A DNA stretch of 64,000 nt from Gottfriedia sp049568075 (GCA_049568075.1 CP144911.1), one strand, 5' to 3'. Positions 16,086 through 25,241 are shown, counted from the first letter of the stretch. Translations and numbers: made by a program. Notes: a model not told the origin generated them from the sequence alone.

Positions 16086-17474
16086 TTATACTACGATATT
16101 TAACTTTTGAATCTTATATTGAAGAGTTTGCCTAGGTATTTCAAGTAGTGCTGCAGCTTGTTGAATATTAGAATTTGTTTGTAGCAATGCTTGTTTAATA
16201 AGTGAAATTTCCATTTCTTGCATAGCAGAACGTAAAGGCTGAACTCCTTTTGTGTCAGTACTTTTCTTAATTTGTTGTAGTTGAATCGGAAGATGTTTAA
16301 CTGTAAGTGTATGCCCTTCTACCATAATCATAGCATGCTCAATCGTATGCTTTAGTTCTCGGACATTACCTGGCCAATTATATTGGTGGAATAGCTCAAA
16401 TACAGTATGTTCTACATTACGAATATTCTTTGAGAAACGTTCATTAAATTGCTCAACAAAATGAGACGTGAGTAGCTCGATATCATAATTCCTTTCTCTT
16501 AAAGGCGGTATGAACAAAGAAAACACATTCAAACGATAATACAAATCCGGTCGCATGATACCGTTTTGAACGCAATCTAAAGGTGATTCGTTAATTGCAG
16601 CGATTACCCTTACATTAACTTTACGAGTCTTTTGATCACCTATCCGGCGAACAACTCCATCCTCTAGTACTCTTAATAGCTTGGCTTGAAGCTCTAATGG
16701 CATTGAGTTTAGTTCATCTAAAAACAAGCTTCCACCATCTGCAAGTTCAAATAACCCTGCTCGATCTATCGCTCCCGTATAACTACCCTTTGTCGTACCA
16801 AACAGTATACTTTCCAATAATGATTCTGGTAAAGCAGCACAGTTTTGAGCAATAAAAGGGCCTTCACTTCTATTAGAACAATAGTGAATTGACTGTACGA
16901 AAAGTTCTTTTCCAGTTCCAGTTTCACCAACTACCAGTACTGCAGAGTCTGCATTTGCTACCTTTTCTACTTGATTTTTAACGGCTATTAATGCAGGGTC
17001 ATCCGTTAATATATCTGAGATCGTATATGAGTGAATTTGTTTAGCTTTTCCTTTTTTCACTTGCGGTTTAATTCTCGCTTGTAAGTCTAAAACCTTCTCA
17101 CCAAGCGTTTTAATTGTAGAATAATCCTTTGCAATTTCAACAGCACCGATCAATTGATCATCCAAAATAATTGGAATTGTCGTGTTAACTGTATCAATAA
17201 AATGGCCTTTAATATTTTCATAGCGTTGAGGCTGTTGAATAATCGCTTGCTTTGTTTCTAGTACTTTCAATAAGGTACTTGTTTCTTTCGTTAAAGAAGG
17301 GAAAGCTTCTAGTACATGCTTTCCCAGAACCTCCTCAACTGAAACACCGTCATGGTCAGCCGCAACTTGATTATAAAATATAGTCATTCCATTTTTGTCG
17401 ACTGCGTGAATTGATTCATCGATACTGTTTAATATGGCACTAATCATTTCATTAGTTGGAATTGTTGCGTTCAT
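16086..17474 (-). CDS. Sigma-54 dependent activator, RocR-like (PAS-AAA+-Fis HTH)
   Basis: This 462-residue protein has an N-terminal PAS domain (about 10-125). The AAA+ domain carries Walker A GETGTGKE (183-190), the sigma-54 contact loop GSYTGA (230-235, a variant of GAFTGA) and Walker B LFLDELN. A Fis-type helix-turn-helix (NIQQAAALLEIPRQTLQYKI) ends the protein. It would bind enhancer sites and drive open-complex formation at -24/-12 promoters. Its gene splits the lysine genes: yodTSRQP upstream, kamA downstream. Four sigma-54 promoters in this window are candidate targets. The PAS ligand is unknown. Confidence 0.9.
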   Translation of the reverse strand: MNATIPTNEMISAILNSIDESIHAVDKNGMTIFYNQVAADHDGVSVEEVLGKHVLEAFPSLTKETSTLLKVLETKQAIIQQPQRYENIKGHFIDTVNTTIPIILDDQLIGAVEIAKDYSTIKTLGEKVLDLQARIKPQVKKGKAKQIHSYTISDILTDDPALIAVKNQVEKVANADSAVLVVGETGTGKELFVQSIHYCSNRSEGPFIAQNCAALPESLLESILFGTTKGSYTGAIDRAGLFELADGGSLFLDELNSMPLELQAKLLRVLEDGVVRRIGDQKTRKVNVRVIAAINESPLDCVQNGIMRPDLYYRLNVFSLFIPPLRERNYDIELLTSHFVEQFNERFSKNIRNVEHTVFELFHQYNWPGNVRELKHTIEHAMIMVEGHTLTVKHLPIQLQQIKKSTDTKGVQPLRSAMQEMEISLIKQALLQTNSNIQQAAALLEIPRQTLQYKIQKLNIVV

Positions 17475-17491
17475 TTCATAACCATCCTTTC

Positions 17492-17533
17492 ACTGCCGAA
17501 AAATTAGCAATTTGACGCTCATTTTTCGGCAGT
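17492..17533 (-). promoter_or_regulatory. Perfect 13-bp hairpin abutting the activator's ribosome site
   Basis: ACTGCCGAAAAAT (17492-17504) pairs perfectly with 17521-17533 around a 16-base loop. It lies seven bases after the yodP stop, and its 3' arm ends right before GAAAGGATGG, the ribosome site of the regulator. There is no T run, so it may be an RNA stabiliser, processing site or translational control element rather than a standard terminator. Confidence 0.6.
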
Positions 17534-17539
17534 TTGACA

Positions 17540-18403
17540 TTAAAAGACTACTTTTGAAAGATCCTTCACCCATACATTCATATCTTCTAATTTATCAAAG
17601 ATATAGCAGTTGTTTGTCATTCTTCCAGTATACTTATACCCTAATTGATGAAAGGCTGCATTCATTCCATATGATAATGATCGCGCGATCGTATAAGAGC
17701 AATAAACTGATTGGCTTACTAAATCCTGTTCCAACTTCTTCATTAACTCTTTCATCAATCCATGCTTACGATGCTCTTCAAGTGTCGCACAATTTGTTAG
17801 CTCGGCATTTCTTTGACCGAAGTCCACTTCAGCAGATGCTGCACTTACAATATTTCCATCTTTCTCATAAATCCAATAAATCGTCCCTTCATCCATCGTC
17901 TTTTCAACATAAGCCGATTCATTTAAAGGTGTAGGATATACCTTAAAAACTTGACCATATAATTTAGCAAGTTTAGTTGAGTCATTTTTTTCTGCTCTTC
18001 GTAAAACATAATCGTCAGGAATTACTTTTTCTTTTGACCTGTCACTCTTTAAAACAGCATCTAAAATGTCATCTCCAGCGGCCCAATAAAGACTATTTCT
18101 TCTATCCTGGCTAGCATATTTCGTGACAAAAAAGCCATCACTACCTTGAAAATAGCCTTTCAGTGCAGATTCAATCATATATCCTGATTGTAGGAAGGAA
18201 TATAAATGTTCACTTCTTGCTTTAATAATAAACTTAGTAAATTTGTATTCTTTTGCTAGTTTTTCTATTCTCTCAATTAGTAGTGATACATTCCCTAAGT
18301 AAAAATCAACTCGAATTCGCTCATTAAAATAATCTAAAGCACCTTCGAAATAATAGTTTTCCTGTTGAACTTTAATTGTTTCATAATACTTTTTCGTTTT
18401 CAT
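17540..18403 (-). CDS. yodP/ablB: Beta-lysine N-acetyltransferase (GNAT)
   Basis: This 287-residue GNAT-family protein resembles YodP/AblB, which acetylates beta-lysine made by KamA. The acetyl-CoA fold is in the C-terminal half (YVLRRAEKNDSTKLAKLYGQVFKVYPTPL, AELTNCATLEEHRKHGLMKELM). The start is set at the ATG at 18401-18403 behind GTGAGGGAG; the longer frame opening inside yodQ lacks a ribosome site. It overlaps the end of yodQ by 23 bases. The product N-acetyl-beta-lysine is a known osmolyte in archaea; here the downstream genes suggest degradation. Confidence 0.88.
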   Translation of the reverse strand: MKTKKYYETIKVQQENYYFEGALDYFNERIRVDFYLGNVSLLIERIEKLAKEYKFTKFIIKARSEHLYSFLQSGYMIESALKGYFQGSDGFFVTKYASQDRRNSLYWAAGDDILDAVLKSDRSKEKVIPDDYVLRRAEKNDSTKLAKLYGQVFKVYPTPLNESAYVEKTMDEGTIYWIYEKDGNIVSAASAEVDFGQRNAELTNCATLEEHRKHGLMKELMKKLEQDLVSQSVYCSYTIARSLSYGMNAAFHQLGYKYTGRMTNNCYIFDKLEDMNVWVKDLSKVVF

Positions 18404-19694
18404 ATGCTCCCTCACCTTCATGTTGTTGGCCCTCAACTCCACACCAGTCAATTAATGTACAGGCAATAATTTCTGCAGCTAAAAACATTTGATCTAAATC
18501 AATAAATTCATCTGGGTAGTGAGCTACTTTTGTCTCCCCTGGACCAAAAACAATCATTGGAATGTTTAAAATTTGTGTAAATAATCCTCCATCAGTTCCC
18601 CAAGGTGCAGCTTCAACTACTGGGTTTTGTTTCATTGTTTCAAGATAGTTTCGTTGCAAAGTTTGCACTAATTCACTATCAGCTTCAACGGTACCAGGAA
18701 CCCATCTTGCTCCAAACCACTCTACTTCTACAGGATTTTCTACGAACCAATCATCAAGATTTTTAATATTATCGATCCAATTCTCAAATTCTATTTTCGT
18801 ATCTTCTAATCTTTCATTTGGCGCTACTCCGAATCTTCCTTCTAAAGTCACTAGATCAGATACAGAAGATGGCCATGTCCCACCATGAATTGTTCCAATA
18901 TTAATTGGAATTGGAATCGGTACTCCATCATATAACGGATCAGCTATTCGTTCATTTCGTAATTGCTCAAGTTTTTGGATTTGTTGAATGATGAGTACGC
19001 TTTTTTCGATAGCGCTTACACCTTCGTAACGAGTACCTCCATGTGCGACCTTACCTTTTACCTTAAGACGGAACCACATTGATCCTTGTTGCTTAATGAA
19101 AAACTTCATATTTGTTGGTTCAGGGATAATAACACCATCAGCTGTATATCCTCGCAAAATTGTAGCAAGTGTACCAGCACCACCACTCTCTTCTTCGATT
19201 ACACTTTGAAAATAAACATTACCTTTTAGCGTAATTCCACTTCCTTTTATTGCTTCAATCGCTAAAATTAACGCAACATTTCCGCCCTTCATGTCAGTTG
19301 CCCCACGCCCATAAAGCTTGTTATCTACAACGTTTGCACCGTATGGAGGGTAAGTCCATTGTTGAATATTTCCTTCTGGAACAACGTCTATATGTCCATT
19401 TAAGATCATGGACTTTCCTCCACTCGTTCCCTTAAGCGTAGCGACAATATTAGGACTACCAGTAAAACTGTCTCTTGTTGAAATAAAATAAGGATGCTCT
19501 TTCATTTCTTTTAGATCTGGATCCCATACGTCTAAATCCAATTCAAGCTCTCTCAGTTTTTCTAGGACAATTGCTTGTGCCTTACTCTCATTACCTGACA
19601 CACTATTTTCCATTACTAGCTGTTTAAGGAGTTCAATTGTTTTATCTTTATGTTCGCTTATATAATCTTGAATAACTTTTTTGTAACGACTCAT
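18381..19694 (-). CDS. yodQ: M20-family deacetylase/peptidase YodQ
   Basis: This 437-residue M20/ArgE-DapE-like metallohydrolase has metal motifs LNGHIDVVPEG, GRGATDMKGGNVALI, IEEESGGAGT and a late H in KVAHYPDEFIDLDQ. In the lysine pathway it may remove the acetyl group after transamination or CoA-dependent cleavage; the exact substrate is not proven from sequence. The start is put at the ATG at 19692-19694, since a GTG nine bases upstream overlaps the AAAAGGG ribosome site. It is in an operon with yodR. Confidence 0.87.
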   Translation of the reverse strand: MSRYKKVIQDYISEHKDKTIELLKQLVMENSVSGNESKAQAIVLEKLRELELDLDVWDPDLKEMKEHPYFISTRDSFTGSPNIVATLKGTSGGKSMILNGHIDVVPEGNIQQWTYPPYGANVVDNKLYGRGATDMKGGNVALILAIEAIKGSGITLKGNVYFQSVIEEESGGAGTLATILRGYTADGVIIPEPTNMKFFIKQQGSMWFRLKVKGKVAHGGTRYEGVSAIEKSVLIIQQIQKLEQLRNERIADPLYDGVPIPIPINIGTIHGGTWPSSVSDLVTLEGRFGVAPNERLEDTKIEFENWIDNIKNLDDWFVENPVEVEWFGARWVPGTVEADSELVQTLQRNYLETMKQNPVVEAAPWGTDGGLFTQILNIPMIVFGPGETKVAHYPDEFIDLDQMFLAAEIIACTLIDWCGVEGQQHEGEGAYENEKVL

Positions 19695-19709
19695 CCTCTT
19701 CACCCTTTT

Positions 19710-20372
19710 CTATATAAACATTTTTAAATCCGTACTAATTTCTAGTTTCGCACCAGTCTTTTCGATTACATCCTCTACAGTATATGGACTCATTAGTTCT
19801 TTAAGCACTAAAGTATCATCGACTACTTCAATGACAGCCATTTCCGTTATGATTAAATCAACACAGGATTTAGAAGTTAATGGTAAACTACATTCTTTCA
19901 CAATTTTTGGATTCCCAGCTTTATCGGTATGATTCATAACGACTATTACTCTTTTAGCTTTTTGAGCTAAATCCATCGCCCCACCTATTCCTGGTACACG
20001 CTTTCCAGGTACAATCCAGTTTGCTAAATCTCCTTTTTCACTAACTTGCAATGCCCCTAGTACCGTTAAATCTAGTAAACCTCTTCGTATAATGCCAAAA
20101 GCAGTAGCACTATCAAAATAGCTAGCACCTTTTAAAACAGTGATCGGGAAACCACCTGCATTACATAAATTTTCATCTTCTTTCCCTTTTTCGGGACTCG
20201 GTCCAATTCCCATAACGCCATTTTCCGCATGGAACATAACATGTACATCTTCCGGTAAGTAATCAGGAACAATGGATGGAATTCCAATCCCTAAATTTAC
20301 GATCATTCCGTTTTTTATTTCCTTAGCAGCTCGCATTGCAATTTTTTGACGAAAGTCTATTCCCATGCCCAT
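19710..20372 (-). CDS. yodR: CoA transferase beta subunit YodR
   Basis: This 220-residue subunit of class I CoA transferases has the catalytic glutamate in FHAENGVMGIGP and the segment GGFPITVLKGASYFDSATAFGIIRRG. It pairs with YodS to transfer CoA to a 3-oxo acid, as acetoacetate transferases do. Its ATG overlaps yodS by 16 bases. In the lysine route it would activate a 3-keto acid formed by the YodT aminotransferase. Confidence 0.9.
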   Translation of the reverse strand: MGMGIDFRQKIAMRAAKEIKNGMIVNLGIGIPSIVPDYLPEDVHVMFHAENGVMGIGPSPEKGKEDENLCNAGGFPITVLKGASYFDSATAFGIIRRGLLDLTVLGALQVSEKGDLANWIVPGKRVPGIGGAMDLAQKAKRVIVVMNHTDKAGNPKIVKECSLPLTSKSCVDLIITEMAVIEVVDDTLVLKELMSPYTVEDVIEKTGAKLEISTDLKMFI

Positions 20373-21055
20373 TTCCAGTTCACTCCTTCTGATGAAATTA
20401 TGTAATCAACAAATACACCTGGAGTTACGATTTCCTCAGGATTCAACGAGCCAAGTGGAACGATTTCTTCTGCTTCTACAATCGTAATATCTCCTGCCAT
20501 AGCCATATGAGGATTCATATTCCTTGCACTCTTGTCAAAAATCAAATTTCCAAATGGATCAGCTTTCTTTGCAAAAATAATACTGACTTCTGCTTTAAGA
20601 GCTTCTTCAACTAGAAATTGTTTACCTTTAACAGTTACTTTCTCTTTACCGTTTTCTGCCATACTATCAAGACCTACATCTACTAAAACTCCTCCAAGCC
20701 CCATTCCTCCAGCTCGTATACGCTCTGCTAACGTACCTTGCGGAGAAAATTCTACTTTGAGCTTACCTTCCGTCATTAATTTTCCTGCAAACGGATTCGA
20801 TCCTATATGAGATGTCACAATTGACTTAACCCTTTCATTCCTTACCATCCTTCCGATACCAATGTCCGGAAATCCAGTATCATTACAAATCAAATGAAGA
20901 TCCTTAACCCCACTATCAAATAATGCTTGAAGTAAAGTTGGCGGTGAACCGACTCCTCCAAATCCTCCAACCATTAGTGTCATGTCGTCATGAAAAAATT
21001 GAAGAATTTGTTCCAGTGTTGCTATTTTTTTATAAGTATTTTCAACTAAATTCAT
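20357..21055 (-). CDS. yodS: CoA transferase alpha subunit YodS
   Basis: This 232-residue alpha subunit of a 3-oxoacid-type CoA transferase has MTLMVGGFGGVGSPPTLLQAL near the N terminus, the CoA-binding glycine segment, and EFSPQGTLAERIRAGGMGLGG. It overlaps yodT by 4 bases (ATGA) and yodR by 16 bases, so the three are tightly coupled. It functions as a heteromer with YodR. Confidence 0.9.
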   Translation of the reverse strand: MNLVENTYKKIATLEQILQFFHDDMTLMVGGFGGVGSPPTLLQALFDSGVKDLHLICNDTGFPDIGIGRMVRNERVKSIVTSHIGSNPFAGKLMTEGKLKVEFSPQGTLAERIRAGGMGLGGVLVDVGLDSMAENGKEKVTVKGKQFLVEEALKAEVSIIFAKKADPFGNLIFDKSARNMNPHMAMAGDITIVEAEEIVPLGSLNPEEIVTPGVFVDYIISSEGVNWKWAWE

Positions 21056-22386
21056 ACGGTTTCCCCCTTAGCTGTATAAGTTAGTTGGGATTGTTCCATT
21101 TCCAATTCTTTTAAACCATCTGTAAGAATTTGAAGCAATTCATCCAGCTCTCCATAAGTAATCGTTAAAGGTGGTGCAATCATGAAAGCTGAATCTTCTT
21201 TTCCGTTTTTTCCAGCAACAGAAGGGTATAACAGTAAACCCTTACTCATTACTTTTTGAATAAAGGAACTTGATTTTATATCATGAATAAATTCAATGCC
21301 GATTAACAAACCTTTTCCTCTAACATCTCCTATGAATGGAAATTTCTCCTTTAATCCTTGGAGCTTATTCAACAGATAATTACCTTTTTCTTCTGCGGCT
21401 TGTACTAAATTATGCTTCTCAACATATTCAATAACGGCCAATGAAACAGCAGCTGATAGTGGGTTGGCACTAAAAGTATGTCCACTCATTACAAGTTTTG
21501 AACCTTGCATAATCGGTTCAATAATTCGATCGCTAGCAATTGTTGCAGCCATTGGTGTATAGCCAGATGTTAATCCTTTTCCAAGCGTAACGATATCAGG
21601 CTGAACCCCCCAATGCTCCATTGCAAACATTTTTCCAGTACGTCCAAGGCCAGTCATAACCTCGTCTGCAATCAGTAAAATATCGTACTTTTCACAAATT
21701 GCTTTAATTCTTTGGTAATAACCTTTAGATGGTACAATCGCACCTCCTGCAGCACCGATAATTGGTTCAGCAATAAATGCTGCAATATGTTCAGGGCCAA
21801 TTCGATCAATGGCTGTTTCTAATTCAGATGCACACGCCAAATCACAAGATGGATGTTCTAAGTTGAAAGGACAACGATAACAATAAGGTGGTGAAACTGA
21901 AGGGTAATCCTCCAAGATTGGTACAAAACGTTGACGTCTTAAAGGGTGACCCGACATAGATAGTGCTCCAATTGTTATGCCATGGTAGCTCATCCAGCGT
22001 GAGAGAATTTTATTTTTCCCCTTCATTCCCTTTTCTTGGTAATGCTGTATCGCCAGTTTCATAGCAGTTTCTGTTGCTTCAGTACCACTATTAACAAAGA
22101 ACGTCCAATTTAAATCACCTTGAGTGATATCACTCAGCTTCTTTGCTAGCTTCTCTGCAGGTTCACTAGTAAACTGTGAACGGTAAACAAAAGATACTTG
22201 TTTTGCTTGTTCAGTCATAACATCAATGATTTCCTCAACACCATGACCAATTCCTACAGTAATTGCACCAGATGAACCATCAATGTACCTTTTACCATCT
22301 TTATCAAATAGGTACACACCCTTTCCATGAGAAATCATAGGGTAATGCTGGCCAAGTAATGGTTTAATTAAATAATCTCTTTCCAT
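21052..22386 (-). CDS. yodT: Class III aminotransferase YodT
   Basis: This 444-residue PLP enzyme of the class III (omega-amino acid) family has GSEATETAMKLAIQ-type PLP phosphate contacts (VNSGTEATETAMK), ADEVMTGLGRTGKMFAMEHW and the PLP lysine in TLGKGLTSGYTPMAA. A four-cysteine cluster, PPYCYRCPFNLEHPSCDLAC near residue 165, is notable and is shared by some YodT-like enzymes. It is the first gene of yodTSRQP and would transaminate a beta-lysine derivative. The start is an ATG behind AAGGGTGGGG. No sigma-54 promoter is visible upstream. Confidence 0.9.
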   Translation of the reverse strand: MERDYLIKPLLGQHYPMISHGKGVYLFDKDGKRYIDGSSGAITVGIGHGVEEIIDVMTEQAKQVSFVYRSQFTSEPAEKLAKKLSDITQGDLNWTFFVNSGTEATETAMKLAIQHYQEKGMKGKNKILSRWMSYHGITIGALSMSGHPLRRQRFVPILEDYPSVSPPYCYRCPFNLEHPSCDLACASELETAIDRIGPEHIAAFIAEPIIGAAGGAIVPSKGYYQRIKAICEKYDILLIADEVMTGLGRTGKMFAMEHWGVQPDIVTLGKGLTSGYTPMAATIASDRIIEPIMQGSKLVMSGHTFSANPLSAAVSLAVIEYVEKHNLVQAAEEKGNYLLNKLQGLKEKFPFIGDVRGKGLLIGIEFIHDIKSSSFIQKVMSKGLLLYPSVAGKNGKEDSAFMIAPPLTITYGELDELLQILTDGLKELEMEQSQLTYTAKGETV

Positions 22387-22782
22387 TTTTCATCCCCACC
22401 CTTCCTTATATAAAACGAAAAAGCCACACTACTAAATATTGGAAATTTAAATAGAGGGTATTTTTTAGTATTCTTGCTTTCTGAGAGACTTCCTTTTTAT
22501 TTTTTTACACTTATTCTCTGTATTCAAAAATTAATAGCTGTTTTTACTTCTTAACAAAAGATTTGTACAGATAGTTGCCCGCCCCAATTGATGGCCATAT
22601 ACATATCTATATATAGAAAACGCGTCGACTGACAATCGTTTTAGGCAAAGTCAGAGGCGTAGTTGCACTTATACTTAAATCCTAAAATTGGCAACCACTT
22701 GAGTAAGTTTCCCTGCTGCCAATTTATAATTTTTAACGTGAAAAAAATAGGGATCACAATCAGTTGGCGGTGAAGATTAAAA
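22387..22782. other. Divergent intergenic region with hairpin (22685-22725)
   Basis: This 396-base gap separates yodT from the cyclase gene. A 9-bp inverted repeat AAATTGGCA/TGCCAATTT (22685-22725) with a 23-base loop lies about 60 bases before the cyclase start. No convincing sigma-54 promoter or known riboswitch was found. A short AGAGGCG segment at 22653 recalls the lysine riboswitch start, but the remaining conserved blocks are absent. Confidence 0.35.
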
Positions 22783-24615
22783 ATGGATTTATCGGAGAAA
22801 GTTAGAGTTGAGATAGATAGTCTAATAGATAAAATTAAATTGGATCAGAGTGATGATGGATCATGGAGATATTGTTTCGAAAGCGGTCCTATGACAGATG
22901 CCTATATGATTATTATTTTAAGAACGATTGAATGTCATGATGAAGAACTAATTAAGAAGCTGGTAAATCGTTTATTAATAAAGCAAGACGCCAGTGGGGC
23001 CTGGAAGCTTTTTGATGACGACTCAGGAAATTTATCGGTAACTGTAGAAGCTTACACTGCATTGCTGTTCTCTGGTTATATAGAAATTACTGATGATATA
23101 ATGAAGAAAGCAAAAGCGTTCATTCGTCAAAATGGGGGATTAGAGAGTGTACATGTCTCCACAAAATTTATGCTTGCTTTACATGAATTGTACCCATGGC
23201 CCAGGTTTTTTCCAGTCCCTCTCCTTTTAATGAATTTACCAAAGTTTTTTCCTTTTTCCTTCTTTAAATTTAGTTCTTATGTTCGATTCCACTTTGCTCC
23301 ACTTTTAATATTAGGACATAAAAAATTTACGATTAAAAATAAATGGACGCCTACAATACAACATTTGTTTACAAACAATAAATTTAGCAAAAAGCGGAAA
23401 TTCCCAAATTTTAATATACCTTTCACAAAATCATTATCCAAAATGGCTATTAAGAAGGCAGAGAAATATATTCTTCAAAATATTGAAAGGGATGGAACAT
23501 TATCTAGTTATGCCAGCGCTACTTTTATTGGAATTTATGCACTTCTTTCATTAGGCTATCAAGTTACCTCTCCCGTAATTCAAAATGCTGTTTTAGGTAT
23601 AAAGTCTTTCCTATTTGAATTGGAAGATTCCCTTCATATCCAAAATTCCCCTTCGACAATATGGGATACAGCACTTACTAGTTACGCATTGCAGGAAGCA
23701 GGTGTGCCAATAAATGATAAAGCGATCGAGTCTGCTTCTAACTACTTAGTCTCTCTCCAACATACACTAGTCGAGAAAGACCATCTGATTTGTTTAGGTG
23801 GATGGGGATTTTCGGACAGCAATACTCAAAATCCGGATGTAGATGATACCCAAGCAGTCTTAAGAGCAACAACTGATTTCTCTTTAATAGATGACGATTA
23901 TCGAAAATCTTGGAACGCTGGAGTGAAATGGTTATTTGATATGCAAAATAAGGACGGCGGATGGGCCTCATTTGAAAAAAACAGTAGCAAATACTTAAAA
24001 CTCATTTTCCCTATCCAAAACTTTGTTGATACTGCAATTGATCCATCTACAGCAGATTTGACCGGTCGAACAATCGAATTTCTAGGATCCAAATTAAAAT
24101 TAACAATGGTTCATCCAAGAATTGAAGATGGGGTTAATTGGTTAATCCATCATCAACACGAAAATGGTTCATGGTACGGTCGTTGGGGAATTTCATATAT
24201 TTATGGAACATGGGCTGCTATTACTGGTATGAAATCGGTCGGTATCCCTTCAAGTCACCCTAGTATTCAAAAAGCTAATAACTGGCTACTCAATATAAAA
24301 AACGAAGATGGTGGCTGGGGTGAGTCTTGTAAAAGCGACATAGAAAGAAAGTATATCCCTCTTTCTTATTCGACAATTGTTCATACATCGTGGGTTGTGG
24401 ATACGCTCATTTCCATCAACGATTATCCTACTAGTGAAATTGATGATGGAATAGTAAACATTTTAAACTGGTTAAAGGTCCATGATAAGCGATTGACCTA
24501 TCCAACAGGTGGTGGATTACCAGGTCATTTTTATATAAATTACCATAGCTATCGTTATATTTGGCCTTTATTGACTTTAAGTCATTATCTAAAAAAATAT
24601 GAGACAAGTGACTAA
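22783..24615 (+). CDS. sqhC: Sporulenol synthase / squalene-hopene cyclase-like triterpene cyclase
   Basis: This 610-residue terpene cyclase has the acid motif D352-V-D-D355 (class II DxDD). Several QW-type repeats are visible: DDGSWRY, DASGAWKLF, DGGWASF, NGSWYGRWG and DGGWGES. Length and repeats fit B. subtilis SqhC, which cyclises tetraprenyl-beta-curcumene to sporulenol in spore membranes; squalene cyclisation is an alternative. A hydrophobic stretch near 135-190 (PWPRFFPVPLLLMNLPKFFPFSFF) suggests monotopic membrane binding. It stands alone with a weak ribosome site (GGCGGTGAAG). No partner prenyltransferase is nearby. Confidence 0.87.
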   Translation: MDLSEKVRVEIDSLIDKIKLDQSDDGSWRYCFESGPMTDAYMIIILRTIECHDEELIKKLVNRLLIKQDASGAWKLFDDDSGNLSVTVEAYTALLFSGYIEITDDIMKKAKAFIRQNGGLESVHVSTKFMLALHELYPWPRFFPVPLLLMNLPKFFPFSFFKFSSYVRFHFAPLLILGHKKFTIKNKWTPTIQHLFTNNKFSKKRKFPNFNIPFTKSLSKMAIKKAEKYILQNIERDGTLSSYASATFIGIYALLSLGYQVTSPVIQNAVLGIKSFLFELEDSLHIQNSPSTIWDTALTSYALQEAGVPINDKAIESASNYLVSLQHTLVEKDHLICLGGWGFSDSNTQNPDVDDTQAVLRATTDFSLIDDDYRKSWNAGVKWLFDMQNKDGGWASFEKNSSKYLKLIFPIQNFVDTAIDPSTADLTGRTIEFLGSKLKLTMVHPRIEDGVNWLIHHQHENGSWYGRWGISYIYGTWAAITGMKSVGIPSSHPSIQKANNWLLNIKNEDGGWGESCKSDIERKYIPLSYSTIVHTSWVVDTLISINDYPTSEIDDGIVNILNWLKVHDKRLTYPTGGGLPGHFYINYHSYRYIWPLLTLSHYLKKYETSD

Positions 24616-24729
24616 TTTGCGATTTCCAGTTAAACGCCTTGTCCTTATTTTCTTTGACGGCATATAATACATTGATATTTGTGTATATGTCATTTTAGTT
24701 TATGGTTTAAACAATAAAGGAGTGGCTTT

Positions 24730-25029
24730 ATGGGAAATCTTGACCCAAGCTTAATGAGAGAATTTTGTGGTAAAATTTGTGATCCTCGCAAGTTTCCACG
24801 CATTTATAGTATTCTTCGATCATATCGAAAAAATGATTTAAAAAGCCGAGAAGGCGCATGTCATATGATTGACAGACTATCGGATTGCTGCAGTGTATCA
24901 ATAACTGCGGAACAACGCGAAAACGCAGCTCAATGGCTAATGAATTGTGACGTAAACCCACAAGATCCTGATCACCAAAGAGAAATGTGGAATATGATAA
25001 AAAGCAGTAGAAGACGTTCTTGGTTTTAA
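24730..25029 (+). CDS. Small hypothetical protein, weakly SpoVIF-like
   Basis: This 99-residue protein starts at an ATG behind AAAGGAG. It is predicted helical, rich in Arg and Cys (Cys at several places, including REFCGKICDP and SDCCSVS). The central pattern LRSYRKNDLKSREGACHMIDRLSDCCSVSIT resembles in layout the small sporulation protein family SpoVIF, but the similarity is too weak to name it. It sits between the cyclase gene and a strong terminator and is probably a single transcription unit. Other possibilities are any small spore or coat-associated protein. Confidence 0.55.
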   Translation: MGNLDPSLMREFCGKICDPRKFPRIYSILRSYRKNDLKSREGACHMIDRLSDCCSVSITAEQRENAAQWLMNCDVNPQDPDHQREMWNMIKSSRRRSWF

Positions 25030-25068
25030 TTAATTGCAGACAGTAATTTTTAATATATTTTAAATAAA

Positions 25069-25121
25069 AGGCCTATAAGATTCCTCTTTTGAATTATTTC
25101 TAAGAGGGATTTTATAGGCCT
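25069..25121. terminator. Strong bidirectional terminator
   Basis: AGGCCTATAA...CCTCTT-loop-AAGAGG...TTATAGGCCT is a long stem flanked by A and T runs, 40 bases after the small gene. Confidence 0.85.
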
Positions 25122-25174
25122 CTTTGTATGGGTGATTTTATATATAAATTAAGAGAAGACGATAGATTCCTTAT

Positions 25175-25199
25175 ACAACTAATTGGCAGGATAGTTCAA
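25175..25199 (+). repeat. GCATGC-family repeat, end fragment (copy A)
   Basis: ACAACTAATTGGCAGGATAG followed by TTCAA joins the left (CAACTA) and right (TGGCAGGATAGTT) ends of the repeat family described at 32839-32921, with the middle missing. Confidence 0.55.
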
Positions 25200-25241
25200 T
25201 AAGAAATGTTAGAATATAGTATTGAAAGGTGATGATTATTT

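Noticed and set aside
16321..16345. GCATGC sites in coding regions (for example in the activator gene and kamA) as extra repeat copies
   Set aside because: They lack the CAACTA/TAGTTG arms and lie inside conserved protein sequence.
22561..22600. Sigma-54 promoter for the yodT operon
   Set aside because: No TGGCAC-N5-TTGC arrangement on the minus strand between 22387 and 22782.
22640..22760. Lysine riboswitch (L-box) before the cyclase gene
   Set aside because: Only the short AGAGGCG segment resembles it. The later conserved blocks (GCCGAAG, GCTGG, CTGTCA...TGGAG) are absent, and the downstream gene is not a lysine gene.
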